A DNA stretch of 64,000 bases from Peronospora farinosa (Eukaryota; Oomycota; Peronosporomycetes; Peronosporales; Peronosporaceae), in assembly GCA_947646735.1 (NCBI GenBank), contig CANTFK010000961.1:124001-188000 (forward strand). The letters run 5' to 3'. Each line of letters opens with the position of its first letter. Position 1 is the first letter of the stretch. Under the pieces are notes generated by a model that saw only the letters and a program-made list of their open reading frames with translations, did no database searches and had not been told where the DNA came from. This document shows positions 42,557 to 53,639 of the stretch, in pieces. A program made the position numbers and the translations under genes.

Positions 42557-43847
42557 ATGTGTTGTGTAGTGGATGCTTGCCATGCCTCCTAGCCATTTAT
42601 AAGCTAACACTGCGCTTTATAATGCGCGAATTTTGGATGACAAAAAAGCGTTTCTAATGACAACGATCGCCTACAAAGTTGTTTTACGGCATCTTGGGCA
42701 TGTATTGAAGAGGTACATGCTTGTCATTAACAGTGCTATATTTGTTACAATTTGTGTGACTAGGAAGCGCAACCGCTTGCAATGTAGCAGGTTTACCATC
42801 AATAGTACTTTATGATAGAAGCAGGTTGCAAATCTAATTTGTAAATGCAAAGGCCGCGAAGCACTTCAACACTACGCTGCGCAATGCGACAACCGTACGT
42901 GAAGGAGGGGTAGGCGAGGGAATCCATGTTCAATTTCTTACTTCGATATCAATGTTGAAGTTGGGACGAATGGCGAGTGTGCCTTAACGGGAGGCACAGT
43001 TTGCGACAAACGATACGCTCGACGATATAAACGTGGCCAGGTACAGGTTATGAGCTCAAAACGCGGCAGAGACCACCGCATTGGACGAGGAAAAAAATAA
43101 TTATTACGGTGCAAGAGCAGGCTATTGAAGTCGCACCGTTAAGCTCTCTGCCAAGAACTGTACTTGTAAAGGCAGTGCAGCCTACGTTGTTAGAGATGAT
43201 TAACGTCACGTAGGTCAAGTAAAAGGCTAATTGTGCTAGCTGCCTCGGTTCCCGAGGACGTGGTCGCCTAACACCTTGCCGTCTTAGTTATGTCTGATGA
43301 CAAAATGAGTGGAGACCAGAACGCTGACGATTCGAGCTTCTCGTATTGGTCAAAAATGCGCGTAATGAATCTTAAGTGGACCGCTTCAATGTCGCACAGA
43401 AAGAGGGCAAGTGAACCATCTATATCGCATCTTTTTTGCACTAGAGATTTGATCGCATAATGTAGTAAAGGGCAAGAAGATTCGCCTATACTTGAAGCGG
43501 CATTGGCAGCACAACTAAAACTGATAGCCTTGAAACTGCCATAGCCTTGAAACTGATATATATGTAGTGCATGGACGCTTTTTGTTGAAGAAGTAAAGTA
43601 GCCTATGGTTTGACTCGACCGATTTTCAGCGTCGATCTTACACTTCAAGCTCAATTGACGATACGCCCACCACGATTGGATGAAAAGCGTCTCGCTGACG
43701 CCATTGGGGATAAGGGGAGGGAATATTACGTAGGACGCGTTATTCCAGCCGGTGGTCTTGAATTGAGGCGCACTTTATAATTCAGGGATCACTTGAGCCA
43801 ACGTGAGTATCAGACAGGCTTCATCTTGATCGACGACTAAATAAAGT
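42557..43847. other. intergenic
   Basis: About 1.3 kb. A 128-codon minus-strand open frame (43268-43654) has no ATG at its head and no domain; not called. Plus-strand 43081-43120 has A-rich stretches. Nothing else is supported. Confidence 0.4.
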
Positions 43848-45089
43848 ATGGACATGCGATCGTTGATCCATCAGAGCTCGTCCTCCAACAGCAGCAGTAG
43901 CGCTACTGTCAGCAGTAGCAGTACCAACAGTAGCTTCTCAGCTCCAATCGTCTCGTCGGCGGTGCCTGCACCACCATTTGCAGCCATGCGGTCACAGCCG
44001 ACCATTTTCCAGCGCTCTGCAGTGCCTAGTACCGTCTCGCAAACATCGACGCTTGCTCCGCTCCGCTTCATTATCCCCAACGGCAACAGCTTTAGCCACA
44101 ATGGAGCGGGCTTTTCGTCCTCTGTCCCGTCCACCAATCAGTCTACCTTCAACATGCATGAACCAGAACGCGAGCCTCAGCCGAATCACTCGATGCTGTA
44201 TCCGCGAGACTGCATGAAGACGGAGCAGCAGGAGCTCTCCCCTACACTAAATGATCAGAAGCAGCCCAAAAAGATGATGCCCAAGCGCACGCGCACTCCG
44301 AAGCTCTCCAGCCGGTCCACCAAGAGCAAGGCTCGTCCAGGGCTTCGCAAGGGCAAGTGGACGGAGGAAGAAAGCCGCTATGCTGCCCAACTGACTAGTT
44401 ACTTCAAGGAGGGACTGCTACCGCTAGAGAGAGGCACTATGCTACGTCTGTATCTCTCACAAAAGCTTAATTGCGAGCCGATGCGCATCACCAAGAAGTT
44501 TACGGGCGGTGAATGCATTGGCAAGCAGGTCTTTCGTCCCTGTAGCCTTACGCCCGAGTCTCGAGTGAGAATCATGCAGGCGCAGCTTGAGCTGGTAGCA
44601 TTGGAGGCGGCCTTTATCAAGCGACTCAAAGAGAATCGAGAAGACATGCCAGACGAACTCGACGTGCGTCCCACATCGTTTGGTCATAGATCTCGACCCG
44701 TGCCTCTCAAACCCCGTCATACGGGGATGTACGAGCCAGGGGATGATGACAAGGAGGGAGATGTCGAAGACGCCAATGCCGTAGGCTTGTTGCTCGACTT
44801 TTTCTACAAAGCCAATCGAAACGAGAAGAAGCGCGACAAGAAAGCTGGGGTTACCAAGAAGGACGAATCTTCTGCTGAGGACATCAGGAAAGAAATAGAA
44901 GGAGCACAAATCAAGAAGGAATCCACCGAAATCAGTACGCCGACCTCACCCGCGACAAATAGTGAGAGCGACACATCTGTAATTTCACCAACGAAGCGCA
45001 TGCGTGCGCTTTCTGTCAGTGGCTGCGTCGACCCTGCGGCGTCTAAGCGCTCCCGCGTGGGATCCTTCTCCATCTGCCCCCAACAGTAG
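43848..45089 (+). CDS. WTEEE-domain (Myb-like?) nuclear protein, stramenopile type
   Basis: Intronless, 413 residues from ATG 43848. Residues 1-110 are Ser-rich low complexity. Residues about 135-165 are basic (KKMMPKRTRTPK, RSTKSKARPG), a likely nuclear signal. Residues about 168-240 form a compact conserved-looking domain: KGKWTEEESRYAAQLTSYF, then LRLYLSQKLNCEPMRITKKF and GKQVFRP. It opens like a Myb/SANT helix (W-T-x-E-E) but what follows differs from classical Myb repeats. From memory this block is common in diatoms and oomycetes; I cannot verify that here. The C-terminus is charged, with KKRDKKAG, and acidic. Probably a DNA- or chromatin-associated protein; function unknown. Confidence 0.75.
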   Translation: MDMRSLIHQSSSSNSSSSATVSSSSTNSSFSAPIVSSAVPAPPFAAMRSQPTIFQRSAVPSTVSQTSTLAPLRFIIPNGNSFSHNGAGFSSSVPSTNQSTFNMHEPEREPQPNHSMLYPRDCMKTEQQELSPTLNDQKQPKKMMPKRTRTPKLSSRSTKSKARPGLRKGKWTEEESRYAAQLTSYFKEGLLPLERGTMLRLYLSQKLNCEPMRITKKFTGGECIGKQVFRPCSLTPESRVRIMQAQLELVALEAAFIKRLKENREDMPDELDVRPTSFGHRSRPVPLKPRHTGMYEPGDDDKEGDVEDANAVGLLLDFFYKANRNEKKRDKKAGVTKKDESSAEDIRKEIEGAQIKKESTEISTPTSPATNSESDTSVISPTKRMRALSVSGCVDPAASKRSRVGSFSICPQQ

Positions 45090-46113
45090 TAGAAAGTAGG
45101 ACTAGCAATTTTGTCGAATGTATTGACTGCTATTACTACTGCATATTGACACATACTCGTGAACAAGCCTGACGTATATAAACTATAGCGTGGCAAATCG
45201 TAAGCGAGGTAGCCAAAAACCAGCGACAAATCCGCAATCACCTCAATTTGTTACGACTCGTAACTGCCATTAAGACATTCTCTTAATGCACACCGTAGAA
45301 TATGCGCGCCACTGCGTGTACAGCTGTTGCGACAATATCTGGTCATTCCCATTGCGATGAAGGTGTCGACCATTGGAAAGTGCAACTTGAAGTGCACAGC
45401 TGCCGATGAGATATGTATACGAGATGTATCCTCACCGCACAGTGTCTTCATCTGGTGTCACTGGCTTGCAAACCTGCCAAGTCTCTATATTTTACCTTTT
45501 CTTATACACTAAACGAATTTGGTTAACAAGGCCAATCTGTCTAATGAAACATCCACAACCATGCAAAGAGCTCCGGGAACAGGCACTTTACGGCCACATC
45601 TGATTCAGATGATCTGAAAGCAAGTTGCTTCGCCTTGCTTTATACTCACGTTGTGTCTAGTTGCGTTTCTTACATCGCTTTGGTAGACGCCGTTTGATTA
45701 GTATAGTTTACTACTATGACAAGGCTGCAAAGTTTCCACAGCATGTACTTGCGGTGGCGAAGATGACGACGCTATGCTGGCCACGCTCTCAAACTGTTCG
45801 AATCTATTGTCGTCGGTGGAGTTCCGCGTTTACAACTGCCGACATGACGTATTTGACTAGCTACAGTTAGTTTATTTGCCATCTGAAGGCGTTGCGTTGT
45901 TGCTTAGCTGATTGCAAGCTGACTCATCGTTCCCATGCTTCAATACCACATCAATATCGATGCTCAAAACACCAAAGACTGCAGTTTTGGGTCCTATAAG
46001 ATAATCAATTCAACACAATGTGCCCCTGGTCACCTCGCTAGTCGTAATACCATTCATCCACCTGTCTATCGGCACGGCGCCCGTAAACTCCATCTCATGA
46101 TTGGTTCTGTCGT
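45090..46113. other. intergenic
   Basis: About 1 kb between a plus-strand and a minus-strand gene that converge. Only short open frames without domains. No RNA gene is recognised. Confidence 0.4.
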
Positions 46114-47373
46114 CTACATGATACTGCAGCGCGAGGCCAGGCCACCAGCGCCAGACGAACCTTGTTGCTGCTGAGCCGCGTCGCTCATCTTGACGGCAAA
46201 TGCGTGGATCTTCCCATAGACAACGCTGAATACAGCAGGACAGCGCGGGTGGTTGACAAGCGTGAGAATTGTGCCGTGTAACGAGCGGAAGGCCTCTTGA
46301 AGCTGTGGCGAGACCATGTAGCGGATACGCAGCACCTGCCAGTACAACACAAGCAGCAGGAAGTTCCGCGAGGGTAGGAGCATCTCCAAAAGCAACGCGA
46401 TGCCTATCGCCACATCAACATTTGCCGCCACTTGAGGCATGCGAGTGTACAATTTGGCCCACTTGGCACGAGTCGTCAGTGTTGAAAAGCTGGGGTCAGT
46501 GATGATTACGGAAGTGAGAGGCACGAGTACCTTGCTTGTCACAAGTGTCACCACCATCGAGTCTGCCAGTCCCAGCACTTGTAGGAGCGAATGCAAGTAT
46601 GCAAAATAGTGCACCATTTCCAGCAAGAAGACCGGGATCATTGCCATACCATGTGGATCCGAGAACCAAAACACGAAACAGAAGAAAAAAACCTGCACTG
46701 CAGGGTCCAGCATGAGCCGCTGTGCATAGACAGCACTCCACCTAGGGACTCCGTGAGTGAAGGCCAAGTAGCTGGCGTGGTTGATCAATGCCAGCTTGAG
46801 AAAGTTGGTATACGCCCCATAGCTCGACAGTAGAACAGGAATCCAAAAGTTGACAAAGCAAAGCAGTAAGAGACTGCGCAGCACGAACTGGTACAACTGA
46901 AACATATTTATCTTGCTACCAAGCAGAAAACTTTGCAAAGTAGCTGCTGCAGAAGGCGGTGAAGAAGTCGAAGTAGACGCTCCATATGAAGTGCCAGCTC
47001 CTTGTGTCGATAATTTGGCTTCCACGGATCGTAAACCTTCGAGAAGCCCCTCGTTTGATGCTTCATAATTTAGACCGTCTTTGTAGGCTCGATAAGCGTC
47101 AGCATAACGATGCAGAGCGTACAGAGCAGAACCACGACGTGAGTATCCCTTGGGCCAGTTGGGTTTGAGCGAGATACACTGGTCTGCGTCCTTGAGTGCC
47201 TCCTCAGCCTTGTGAAGCTTGAGCTGTGCGGCTGAGCGATTGCTATAGAAAACATGAGCGTTGGAAGCGGAGGGGGCAATGGCTAACGCCTCGGAGAAAC
47301 AAGCTACTGCATCGGTGTAGAGGCCCGCAGAGAAGGCGCGATTACCGCGGTCTTTAGCTTGGTCAGCAGCCAT
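46114..47373 (-). CDS. TPR-TMEM33 fusion protein with C-terminal CaaX box
   Basis: Intronless, 419 residues, ATG 47373. Residues 1-115 are three TPR repeats of the Hop/STI1 type. All five residues of the two-carboxylate clamp that grips the EEVD tail of Hsp70/Hsp90 are present at the expected spacing: Lys7, Asn11, Asn45, Lys75 and Arg79. A Ser/Thr-rich linker (about 125-150) leads into a TMEM33/Pom33-type membrane domain (about 155-385) with several hydrophobic helices (for example FVLRSLLLLCFVNFWIPVLL) and the SVVYGKIH end. TMEM33 proteins are ER membrane proteins acting in ER shaping and stress. The last four residues are Cys-Ser-Ile-Met, a CaaX box of the farnesyl type. The protein probably recruits a chaperone to the ER membrane; that is inference. 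Confidence 0.85.
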   Translation of the reverse strand: MAADQAKDRGNRAFSAGLYTDAVACFSEALAIAPSASNAHVFYSNRSAAQLKLHKAEEALKDADQCISLKPNWPKGYSRRGSALYALHRYADAYRAYKDGLNYEASNEGLLEGLRSVEAKLSTQGAGTSYGASTSTSSPPSAAATLQSFLLGSKINMFQLYQFVLRSLLLLCFVNFWIPVLLSSYGAYTNFLKLALINHASYLAFTHGVPRWSAVYAQRLMLDPAVQVFFFCFVFWFSDPHGMAMIPVFLLEMVHYFAYLHSLLQVLGLADSMVVTLVTSKVLVPLTSVIITDPSFSTLTTRAKWAKLYTRMPQVAANVDVAIGIALLLEMLLPSRNFLLLVLYWQVLRIRYMVSPQLQEAFRSLHGTILTLVNHPRCPAVFSVVYGKIHAFAVKMSDAAQQQQGSSGAGGLASRCSIM

Positions 47374-47730
47374 AATAGGTTGACGCAGATCGAGAAAATA
47401 CTGAATCTAAGTGTAAAATACCTTAACATAAATCAATGGAGCGAAATGGACTAAAGTCGTTTATTACTTCGAAATTGTGTCTAGTACATAAAAAACATGA
47501 TTATATTCATATGATGTCTCTTCTTTGATCGGCATAAATAAGCTCATATCGTGGTCATTCTAATCGGGTGGAGGTAACGCCCTCTCGGAAACCTTGAGCT
47601 TGCATGATGCTAGCTCAAGCATATGACGGTCCTCTTCCTCTTTCCGGATGACGTTGCTGCATCTTCGTCGGATGCACAAACATAAAAACCAGTTATCGAT
47701 TGGTTTCGCCTTTTAAGTGAATAAGCTATA
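47374..47730. other. boundary between gene space and transposon block
   Basis: 5' flank of the TPR-TMEM33 gene. The last four bases (47727-47730, tata) match the four bases following the solo LTR and are read as its target site duplication. Confidence 0.45.
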
Positions 47731-47792
47731 TGTGGCGAAGTGAAAGAGTGAATTTCGCCAAGTGTGATCGCATATTTTCGGTTAAGTCCGAA

Positions 47793-47852
47793 ATGGCCAA
47801 TATTAATGAGTCGCGATCTCGTGGCCAATATTGATGAGTCGCGATCTCGCAG
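47793..47852. repeat. direct duplication of about 30 bases
   Basis: tggccaatattaatgagtcg followed by cgatctcg, then the same again with one change (ttga for ttaa), in the left part of the solo LTR. Confidence 0.8.
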
Positions 47853-48152
47853 AAAGGTTTCAAGACGATGTCAAATAGGATGGAAAACAGTGAATGGAGT
47901 AGTTTGCACTTCTATGTGGGGTCAAATATGGCCTAGAAACTACGCTATTGCGATCTCCAGTATTTCCGATGGCGATCCGCGTGAACGCGGTCGCTAAGGA
48001 GGAAGATGGGTACATCCAAGCATGTGGAGGACGGTCTGGTGTGGATCACGTCGCTATGGAGGACTGGAATGGTGGATATGAAATGTCACATTGATGAACT
48101 ATCTCACATGACCTGAGAAACGGTGAAGAAGACAAGTCGTGATCCGGCGGAT

Positions 48153-48304
48153 CGCGATCCGATATTAATTATTTAGTACCGCGATCTGGTATTAATTATT
48201 TAGTACCGCGATCTGGTACTAATTATTTAGTACCGCGATCTGGTACTAATTATTTAGTACCGCGATCTGGTACTAATTATTTAGTACCGCGATCTGGTAC
48301 TAAA
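48153..48304. repeat. 27-base minisatellite in the solo LTR
   Basis: Six units with exact 27-base period (starts 48153, 48180, 48207, 48234, 48261, 48288). Core text: cgcgatctggtactaattat plus ttagtac. Confidence 0.95.
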
Positions 48305-49128
48305 ATGGTATTATATCCGAGTGAGGTAGCGATCCAGATCGCGGCTATATTGGAGTGGACCACATTCCGAGATCTGATTTTTTCCGAAAGGGCGATACGT
48401 GGCAACAGATCCTGAGCTACAGATAGTCAAGATCATAGGTTTTGGTATTTGATTGGTTAACATTAACAGAGTTCAATTTGCTTCTAAGTACACGTGTCGA
48501 CTTCTCTTCCGGGCTGGATTCTTTGGCCTCCCGACGTCTCAAGGAAATCTACCTACTACGCAAGTCATATCCCTGGATTGTTTGGCCAGGGATTGCAAGA
48601 ATTCTCAACAAAACAACTCAAGCTGCGATTGGACGCAGAGGACTAAGAAGTCCAGATACAAGATCGCGAGACGGCTCAAGTGGTCAGAAGGCAAGCGGAT
48701 CAAGTATCTACATTTTGGACAAGGCGATCTCAAGGGAGATCAGGGCGACTCAAATAGAGCACCCCAAGAACAACTGCGATCGTGTGAGGAATTCCACGCG
48801 ATCGCCCCCACCTATCCCTAACACAACCAAGTTCAACATCGACTCAAGTCTACCGAGAAGAGAGCAACCCGCCCTACCGACGGGTACACAAGGTGAGGAA
48901 GGCTATACACACGGAATCGGGGTACCCCCTCCGTTAGTCGGTCGTCCGGGCGCCAGTGGAGAGTTGGGATCGCATCAGCAATCTTGCGAATCCCTCTCCA
49001 CCACATATACTTGATTATGTGTGGACTTTGAAGGAGGTTGGCTATCTGTATATCAATGACGCACTTCCGGCTGTGGTAGTTATAATGAAGTGTTTCCAAA
49101 AACGTGAAAAACTCAGGGGCCAGTTGGA

Positions 49129-49178
49129 TCGAAGGACCAAAGGACCGCTTACCAGGTAGCGGTCCTTTGGTCCTTCGA
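49129..49178. repeat. perfect 21-base inverted repeat (hairpin)
   Basis: Left arm 49129-49149 (tcgaaggaccaaaggaccgc plus t), 8-base loop taccaggt, right arm 49158-49178 its exact reverse complement. It lies between the solo LTR and the next element. Confidence 0.97.
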
Positions 49179-49364
49179 AACGGAGAGAAAAATGACCACG
49201 AGAGTAAGCGACCGTTGGCTGGGAATGATTTGAAGTACCATCAACGGAGAGATCATTATCATTAAAGTCCCAATTAAAAAGTACCGAAAGAAGTCAGCCC
49301 GACCCTTCATCCAAAGCTCCGGTCCAACATTAGAAGATTCGGTATCTCAACAGTAGACCCCAGC

Positions 49365-49535
49365 CCTCAGTGGCAGACCTTGGTCCTCAATCGGTAGACC
49401 TCGGTCTCTCAGCGGTGGACCCGGTGGTAGACCCCAGTTCTTCAGTCGTAGACCTCGATCTCTCAGCGGTAGGCCTGGGTCTTTCTTCAGTTAAACCGAT
49501 CCCTCTTCAGTAGACCTGGGTCCCTCGAGGTTCAG
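49365..49535 (+). repeat. GTAGACC-type degenerate tandem repeat
   Basis: About eight imperfect units of roughly 20-24 bases around ggtagacctcggtctctcag. The same kind of unit (gtagaccaggtccctc) recurs at 55180-55250 downstream of the degenerate element, so both look like 3' untranslated tails of the same element family. Confidence 0.7.
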
Positions 49536-49687
49536 CCACTCCTGACCAGTCAACACAGGGAACAGGGCGTCAGGCAAGGATAGAGTAAAGGAGTTTAAAG
49601 GATAGGAATATAATAAATACTACTCAATTCGCGATTTGCTTGGCACGTCTTCTTCGCTCTTAAAGGAAATCGACTCTGACCACACGC

Positions 49688-49890
49688 CTGTTCCGGAGAA
49701 GGGATATATTTTGCCCCCCCCGTTGAAGACAGTCGTGTGGTTAGACTCAAGTGCGAGCTGAACCTCACGTGGTTCGACTTTGTCGTCCTTAAGAACTTGC
49801 TTTAAGCTACTCAACTGTTCCGGAGAAGGGATATATTTTGTCCTCCCCCCCGTTGAAGACAGTCATGTAGCTAAGTTCAAGTGCGAATAA
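49688..49890 (+). repeat. 130-base-spaced direct duplication
   Basis: tgttccggagaagggatata starts at 49688 and again at 49818; each copy continues with ttttg, a C-run, and gttgaagacagtc. The C-run (8-9 bases) would be a G-run on the other strand. Confidence 0.9.
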
Positions 49891-49904
49891 AGGTCCAGGA
49901 TATA

Positions 49905-50343
49905 TTTGGCCTGTGAGTTTGTTCGAGTAGCAACACCCCCCAAGACCCGCTATCGGAAGCGGACTCCCTCACCTCACGGTCCGGGAGCAAAGTAAAGGTC
50001 AGGTGGTTCATAACCCTGAGAACAACAAGGAAAAGGAAAGGGATGACAAGCTCCCGGAAGAATTTGGTTCTAAACACACTCTTGATAAGGTCGATCGAGT
50101 GGCCGCCTACCGGCCGACCGAGAGAGGCATATCCACTAGAGGCCCCCCATGTCTATCTCTCTCAAGGCAGACGTCGACATCCTCACCAAGTCTTCTGAAG
50201 AGTGCAACCCGCCAGCCGACGGGTACACAAGGTGAGAGAAGGTTCATACGCGACATCGGTATACCCCCTCCGACAGTCGGTAGTCCGGCCCAGTGAGTGG
50301 TTTGGGGTCTCATCATACAATTTTAAGACCCCACTCCACCACA
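49905..50343 (+). repeat. 5' LTR end of the degenerate gypsy element
   Basis: LTR-type sequence ending cccactccaccaca at 50343, immediately before the primer-binding site. An inverted copy lies at about 55690-56108. The left LTR boundary could not be fixed; it may lie left of 49905. Confidence 0.65.
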
Positions 50344-50344
50344 A

Positions 50345-50359
50345 TGGTGCGCGTGCCCG
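50345..50359 (+). other. tRNA primer-binding site, degenerate element
   Basis: tggtgcgcgtgcccg, one base after the LTR end; identical in its first 15 bases to the site at 57938. TGG pairs with the CCA end of the primer tRNA. Confidence 0.7.
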
Positions 50360-50712
50360 AATTTTCGGAAGACGCGGGGTAAATCGCGAGTCCAATGAAG
50401 ATAACGATGTTCAAGTCAAAAATGAGCACAAGACCGAAGAGTCACAGGAACATCGATTACCAGCAACTAAAGAAGAAAAAACAAAGGATCGAAGAACCGA
50501 CCGTACATTGGGAAGGGCCCGGTCAATATGGTCCAGGTTGGACTTATTGAAGGGAAACCTAGATAACCTTGCTATGTCCTCGTAGAGTACAACTTGGGTC
50601 ATGATATCTATCATGATACAGAGGACCATCAGCCGACGGTGAAAACCGAAAGCCTAAGGTCCCCGAAATAACAACAACCAAGATCGCGCAGTCCAAGCCT
50701 ACAGAGTTCCAG

Positions 50713-51264
50713 ATGAAGGCGCCAGGAAACACCAAGTCTACAGGCCCCGTGAAGTCAGAACTGGCATCATGGTCGGACGCTGACGTCACGAGGGACTACC
50801 ACCAGCGCAAGCTGAACGTATTCCTGGAGAGCGACCCCGTCGTGAAGACCCTCGAGATCCGGCTGCTAGGTAAGCTTACTGGGCCGGTGTCGACCCTACC
50901 ACGGCTGCAGACCGTCACGGACGCGATCACTGCTCTGGTCACCCTTCTTCGAGAAGCGAACATGGTCGTTGGACGGTTCGATCCGGACGACTTGTTGTCC
51001 CTGGGATTCGACAGAATCACAAATGACGTTAAAAAATATACACAAGCGTCTGTCGATCCTAGTCGGTACCACGCCAGCAAAGGGACACCTACCTCTGACG
51101 ACAATCACACGAACACGGTTCAAGAACAGCCAGATGACGCGTCAAGACATCGCTGTCTACCCTCAAATGTATGGAGACACCGACCATTCAGGGGTAAAGC
51201 AAGGCCCATCGCAACGCCTATCTCAAGCGACCAGATTGCAGCAGCTCCGTGGTCACCAGGATAG
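50713..51264 (+). pseudogene. gag N-terminal fragment, degenerate element
   Basis: Longest open piece of the broken gag. It aligns with 58390-58760 of the intact-looking element (shared YHQ, ESDPV and LLREAN-like text) and keeps a CAG glutamine codon at 50803 where the other element has a TAG stop. Confidence 0.7.
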
Positions 51265-53639
51265 TCTTCGACTGAATCAGTCACTAGGATGCCCCAGTGG
51301 CCGACTGGGGCAGCGCTGCTCCAGGCAAGAGCGCGCAACACAGAGCAAGAATCACGAGCTCTCGAACGGCGACGCGTGGCAAAAAGGAAAATTAGCAAGA
51401 GAAAAAACTAGAAATTTGCTCTGCTTCGTGGCGAAGATGCTAGTAGGGAAGCGCCTACCTACCCAGTAGGTGATCAGCAGACCCTCTTCGACGCGGCTAT
51501 GGCAAGATTTGAATGAACGTCAAGTACCGCGGGCACACCATAACGAGAATATAACAGGAGGAAGACCAGGGATGCAAAGGACGACCGCTCACCATGAACA
51601 GAACCCAGGCATACAAATGCCATGAGGTCATACGATGACCAACGTCGAAATGGAATCCGTCGTTTCCTTTGAGTTCGACCCTGACAACATGAATTTGAGG
51701 GGACCTCAGTCGATGATGGCGAATGCCACGCTGGGACAGATACCAAATATGGTCCCTCGCATCAAACTCTTAGCGACCTCGGATCTCAAAGAATTATATG
51801 GGAGAGACCAAGACAAAGACAGAGCGCGCAGCTGGGTGTCGACGGTCAATACAGCATTTACAAGAGATCAAACGCCGTAGTGTCTTGTTATTGGAGGATT
51901 GCTGACTGGTCAAGAACAAAATTGGTATTGTCCACTGGGTCGCTCAGTCCGAGGAAACTGGCAAGACCTAGTGCAAGAATTCATGATGCGGCTCTGTGGT
52001 ACGGGGGTACCTGTTGCCCGCCAGTATTACAATGGGAAGAAAAGGTCGGAAAAGAATCCGCTGGATTATCTGTACCGCCTATATGTTATTGGACTCAGGG
52101 CGAAGATGAAGATAATGATCAAAGTTGGGTAGCCTAAGGTTCAAAAGAATCATGTCGATCACTACATTTTAACGGAAGACGACTTGAATCTAGCGAACAA
52201 GCTGACTATGTTGCGTCTGGCAGATGTGGAAGAATTGGAGGAGTACTGTCAGCATGTTCACAGACGAAAGCACGACGAGGCAAGATGTTGTTTGCATCAA
52301 ACAAGTTTCGTCAGAAGGCACGGACGTCCGATAGAGATGATCCACCGCTCTATACATGCAGTTCGGGCGTCATTGGAAGAATCGAGCTCTGAAGACTCCA
52401 GCCGACCATCTTCGAAGAACGATAGACATTTAAGGCGGGTCTACCTTATGGAGAAGGTAGCTGGGGAAGACCCAAGTGTTAGGTTCTCATAAAAATGTTA
52501 TCGACCATGGAGGTCGACTAACATCTACAGGCAGGAGACCATGGACCCTTTCCTTCGTCAGCGGTCTCGAACACGAGATGTGTTTATTGTGATTCCAAGA
52601 AGCATGAAGATTTGAATTGTTGGAAGCGATTGACCTACGACCACTGTGGAAAGATAAATCACCTGTCTTGTCGCTGCCTGTTTTCGTGCCGAGCCTGCTT
52701 AGAGATTCTTGAATTCGAGAAGTGCCACATGGAGGATTTCTACAATTTGTTTCGTCAATGGCATAATTTGACCAAGCATGCCGAAAATGTTCCTGGACAA
52801 TTTGCTTAGATGGAAAATTTGGACGTTCGCCAGGCTTGTATCTATTATGAGCTAAGTAGTAATTGTTCAATCTTTTCATATGTGGAAACATCCCAAGGAG
52901 GTGATGTGTACGCCAATTAAGATTGAAATACATCGAGCATTGGAAATTACTTTGTGGTCCATGTTGATCCTTTGAATAAGCCTAAAAGTTTTGCTCGATG
53001 CAGTGATGGAGTAAGAACCATTGCCGGGCGAGTCCAGGAGATAGCAAAAATATCATGCTCCCACTTAATGATTCAGGCAAGCCAAATCCTCTGGGAAGGT
53101 CAACAATGACCATGCAAATTTGTTGTTCGATACTGGTGCCGAGATATCCATCTTATATATCGCCTTTGCTCGTAAGGTAGGTTGCCAAATTGATGAAAGT
53201 GAACGACAAGAATGCATTGGCATTGGGAAATCCGTATATACTAAAGAGGGGCGCACTCGCATCAAGGTCACTTTGAATGGGAGCTTTGTTTACATCTTTA
53301 AGATGTGGGTAGTACCGATGGTGGGCCAAGACTCAATTTGGGAATGGATTTCATCGTCCCCGTCGGCATCCGGTTAGACTTGCCAGACGAAATTTTTTGT
53401 CTCCCCGATGAAGCCCGAGTACAATTGACCGGTCGAAGGACGCTTTACAATACCCGAGTATTAGATGTGAAGCTGGACCGGTATGTTCAAATACCTGTTG
53501 GAAGGTGTGCTGAGGTCCCTTTTAACAAATCGAACTCAGACTAGTGGAAAATGTGAGCCACGAGAGGTAAACGGTGGGTGAACACCAAGATCTATGGGGC
53601 AGAATAGTCGAAAAATTAAAAGAGAATTAACATCAGCGT

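Larger units (their letters stand above)
47731..49005 (+). mobile_element. solo LTR of a Ty3/gypsy element
   Basis: About 1275 bases beginning TGTGG and ending CCACCACA, flanked by tata at 47727-47730 and 49006-49009. The right 700 bases match the LTR at 56428-57936 closely: shared gtggaccacat, gattggttaaca, acacgtgtcgacttctcttc, cctggattgtttggccaggg and ccgtccgggcgccagtggag. After the LTR end the sequence does not continue into the primer-binding site as it does at 50343 and 57936. The right end is certain from those two copies. The left end rests on the TGTGG and the short duplication and is less sure. Confidence 0.6.

Noticed and set aside
43268..43654. 128-codon minus-strand frame
   Set aside because: Begins at TTG, has no domain or splice partner that I could find, and lies in otherwise featureless sequence.
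48153..48304. CRISPR-like array of 27-base units
   Set aside because: Units are directly adjacent with no unique spacers, in a eukaryotic LTR; it is a minisatellite.
49129..49178. Rho-independent terminator or Helitron 3' hairpin
   Set aside because: The genome is eukaryotic, no T-run follows, and there is no CTRR end after the hairpin.
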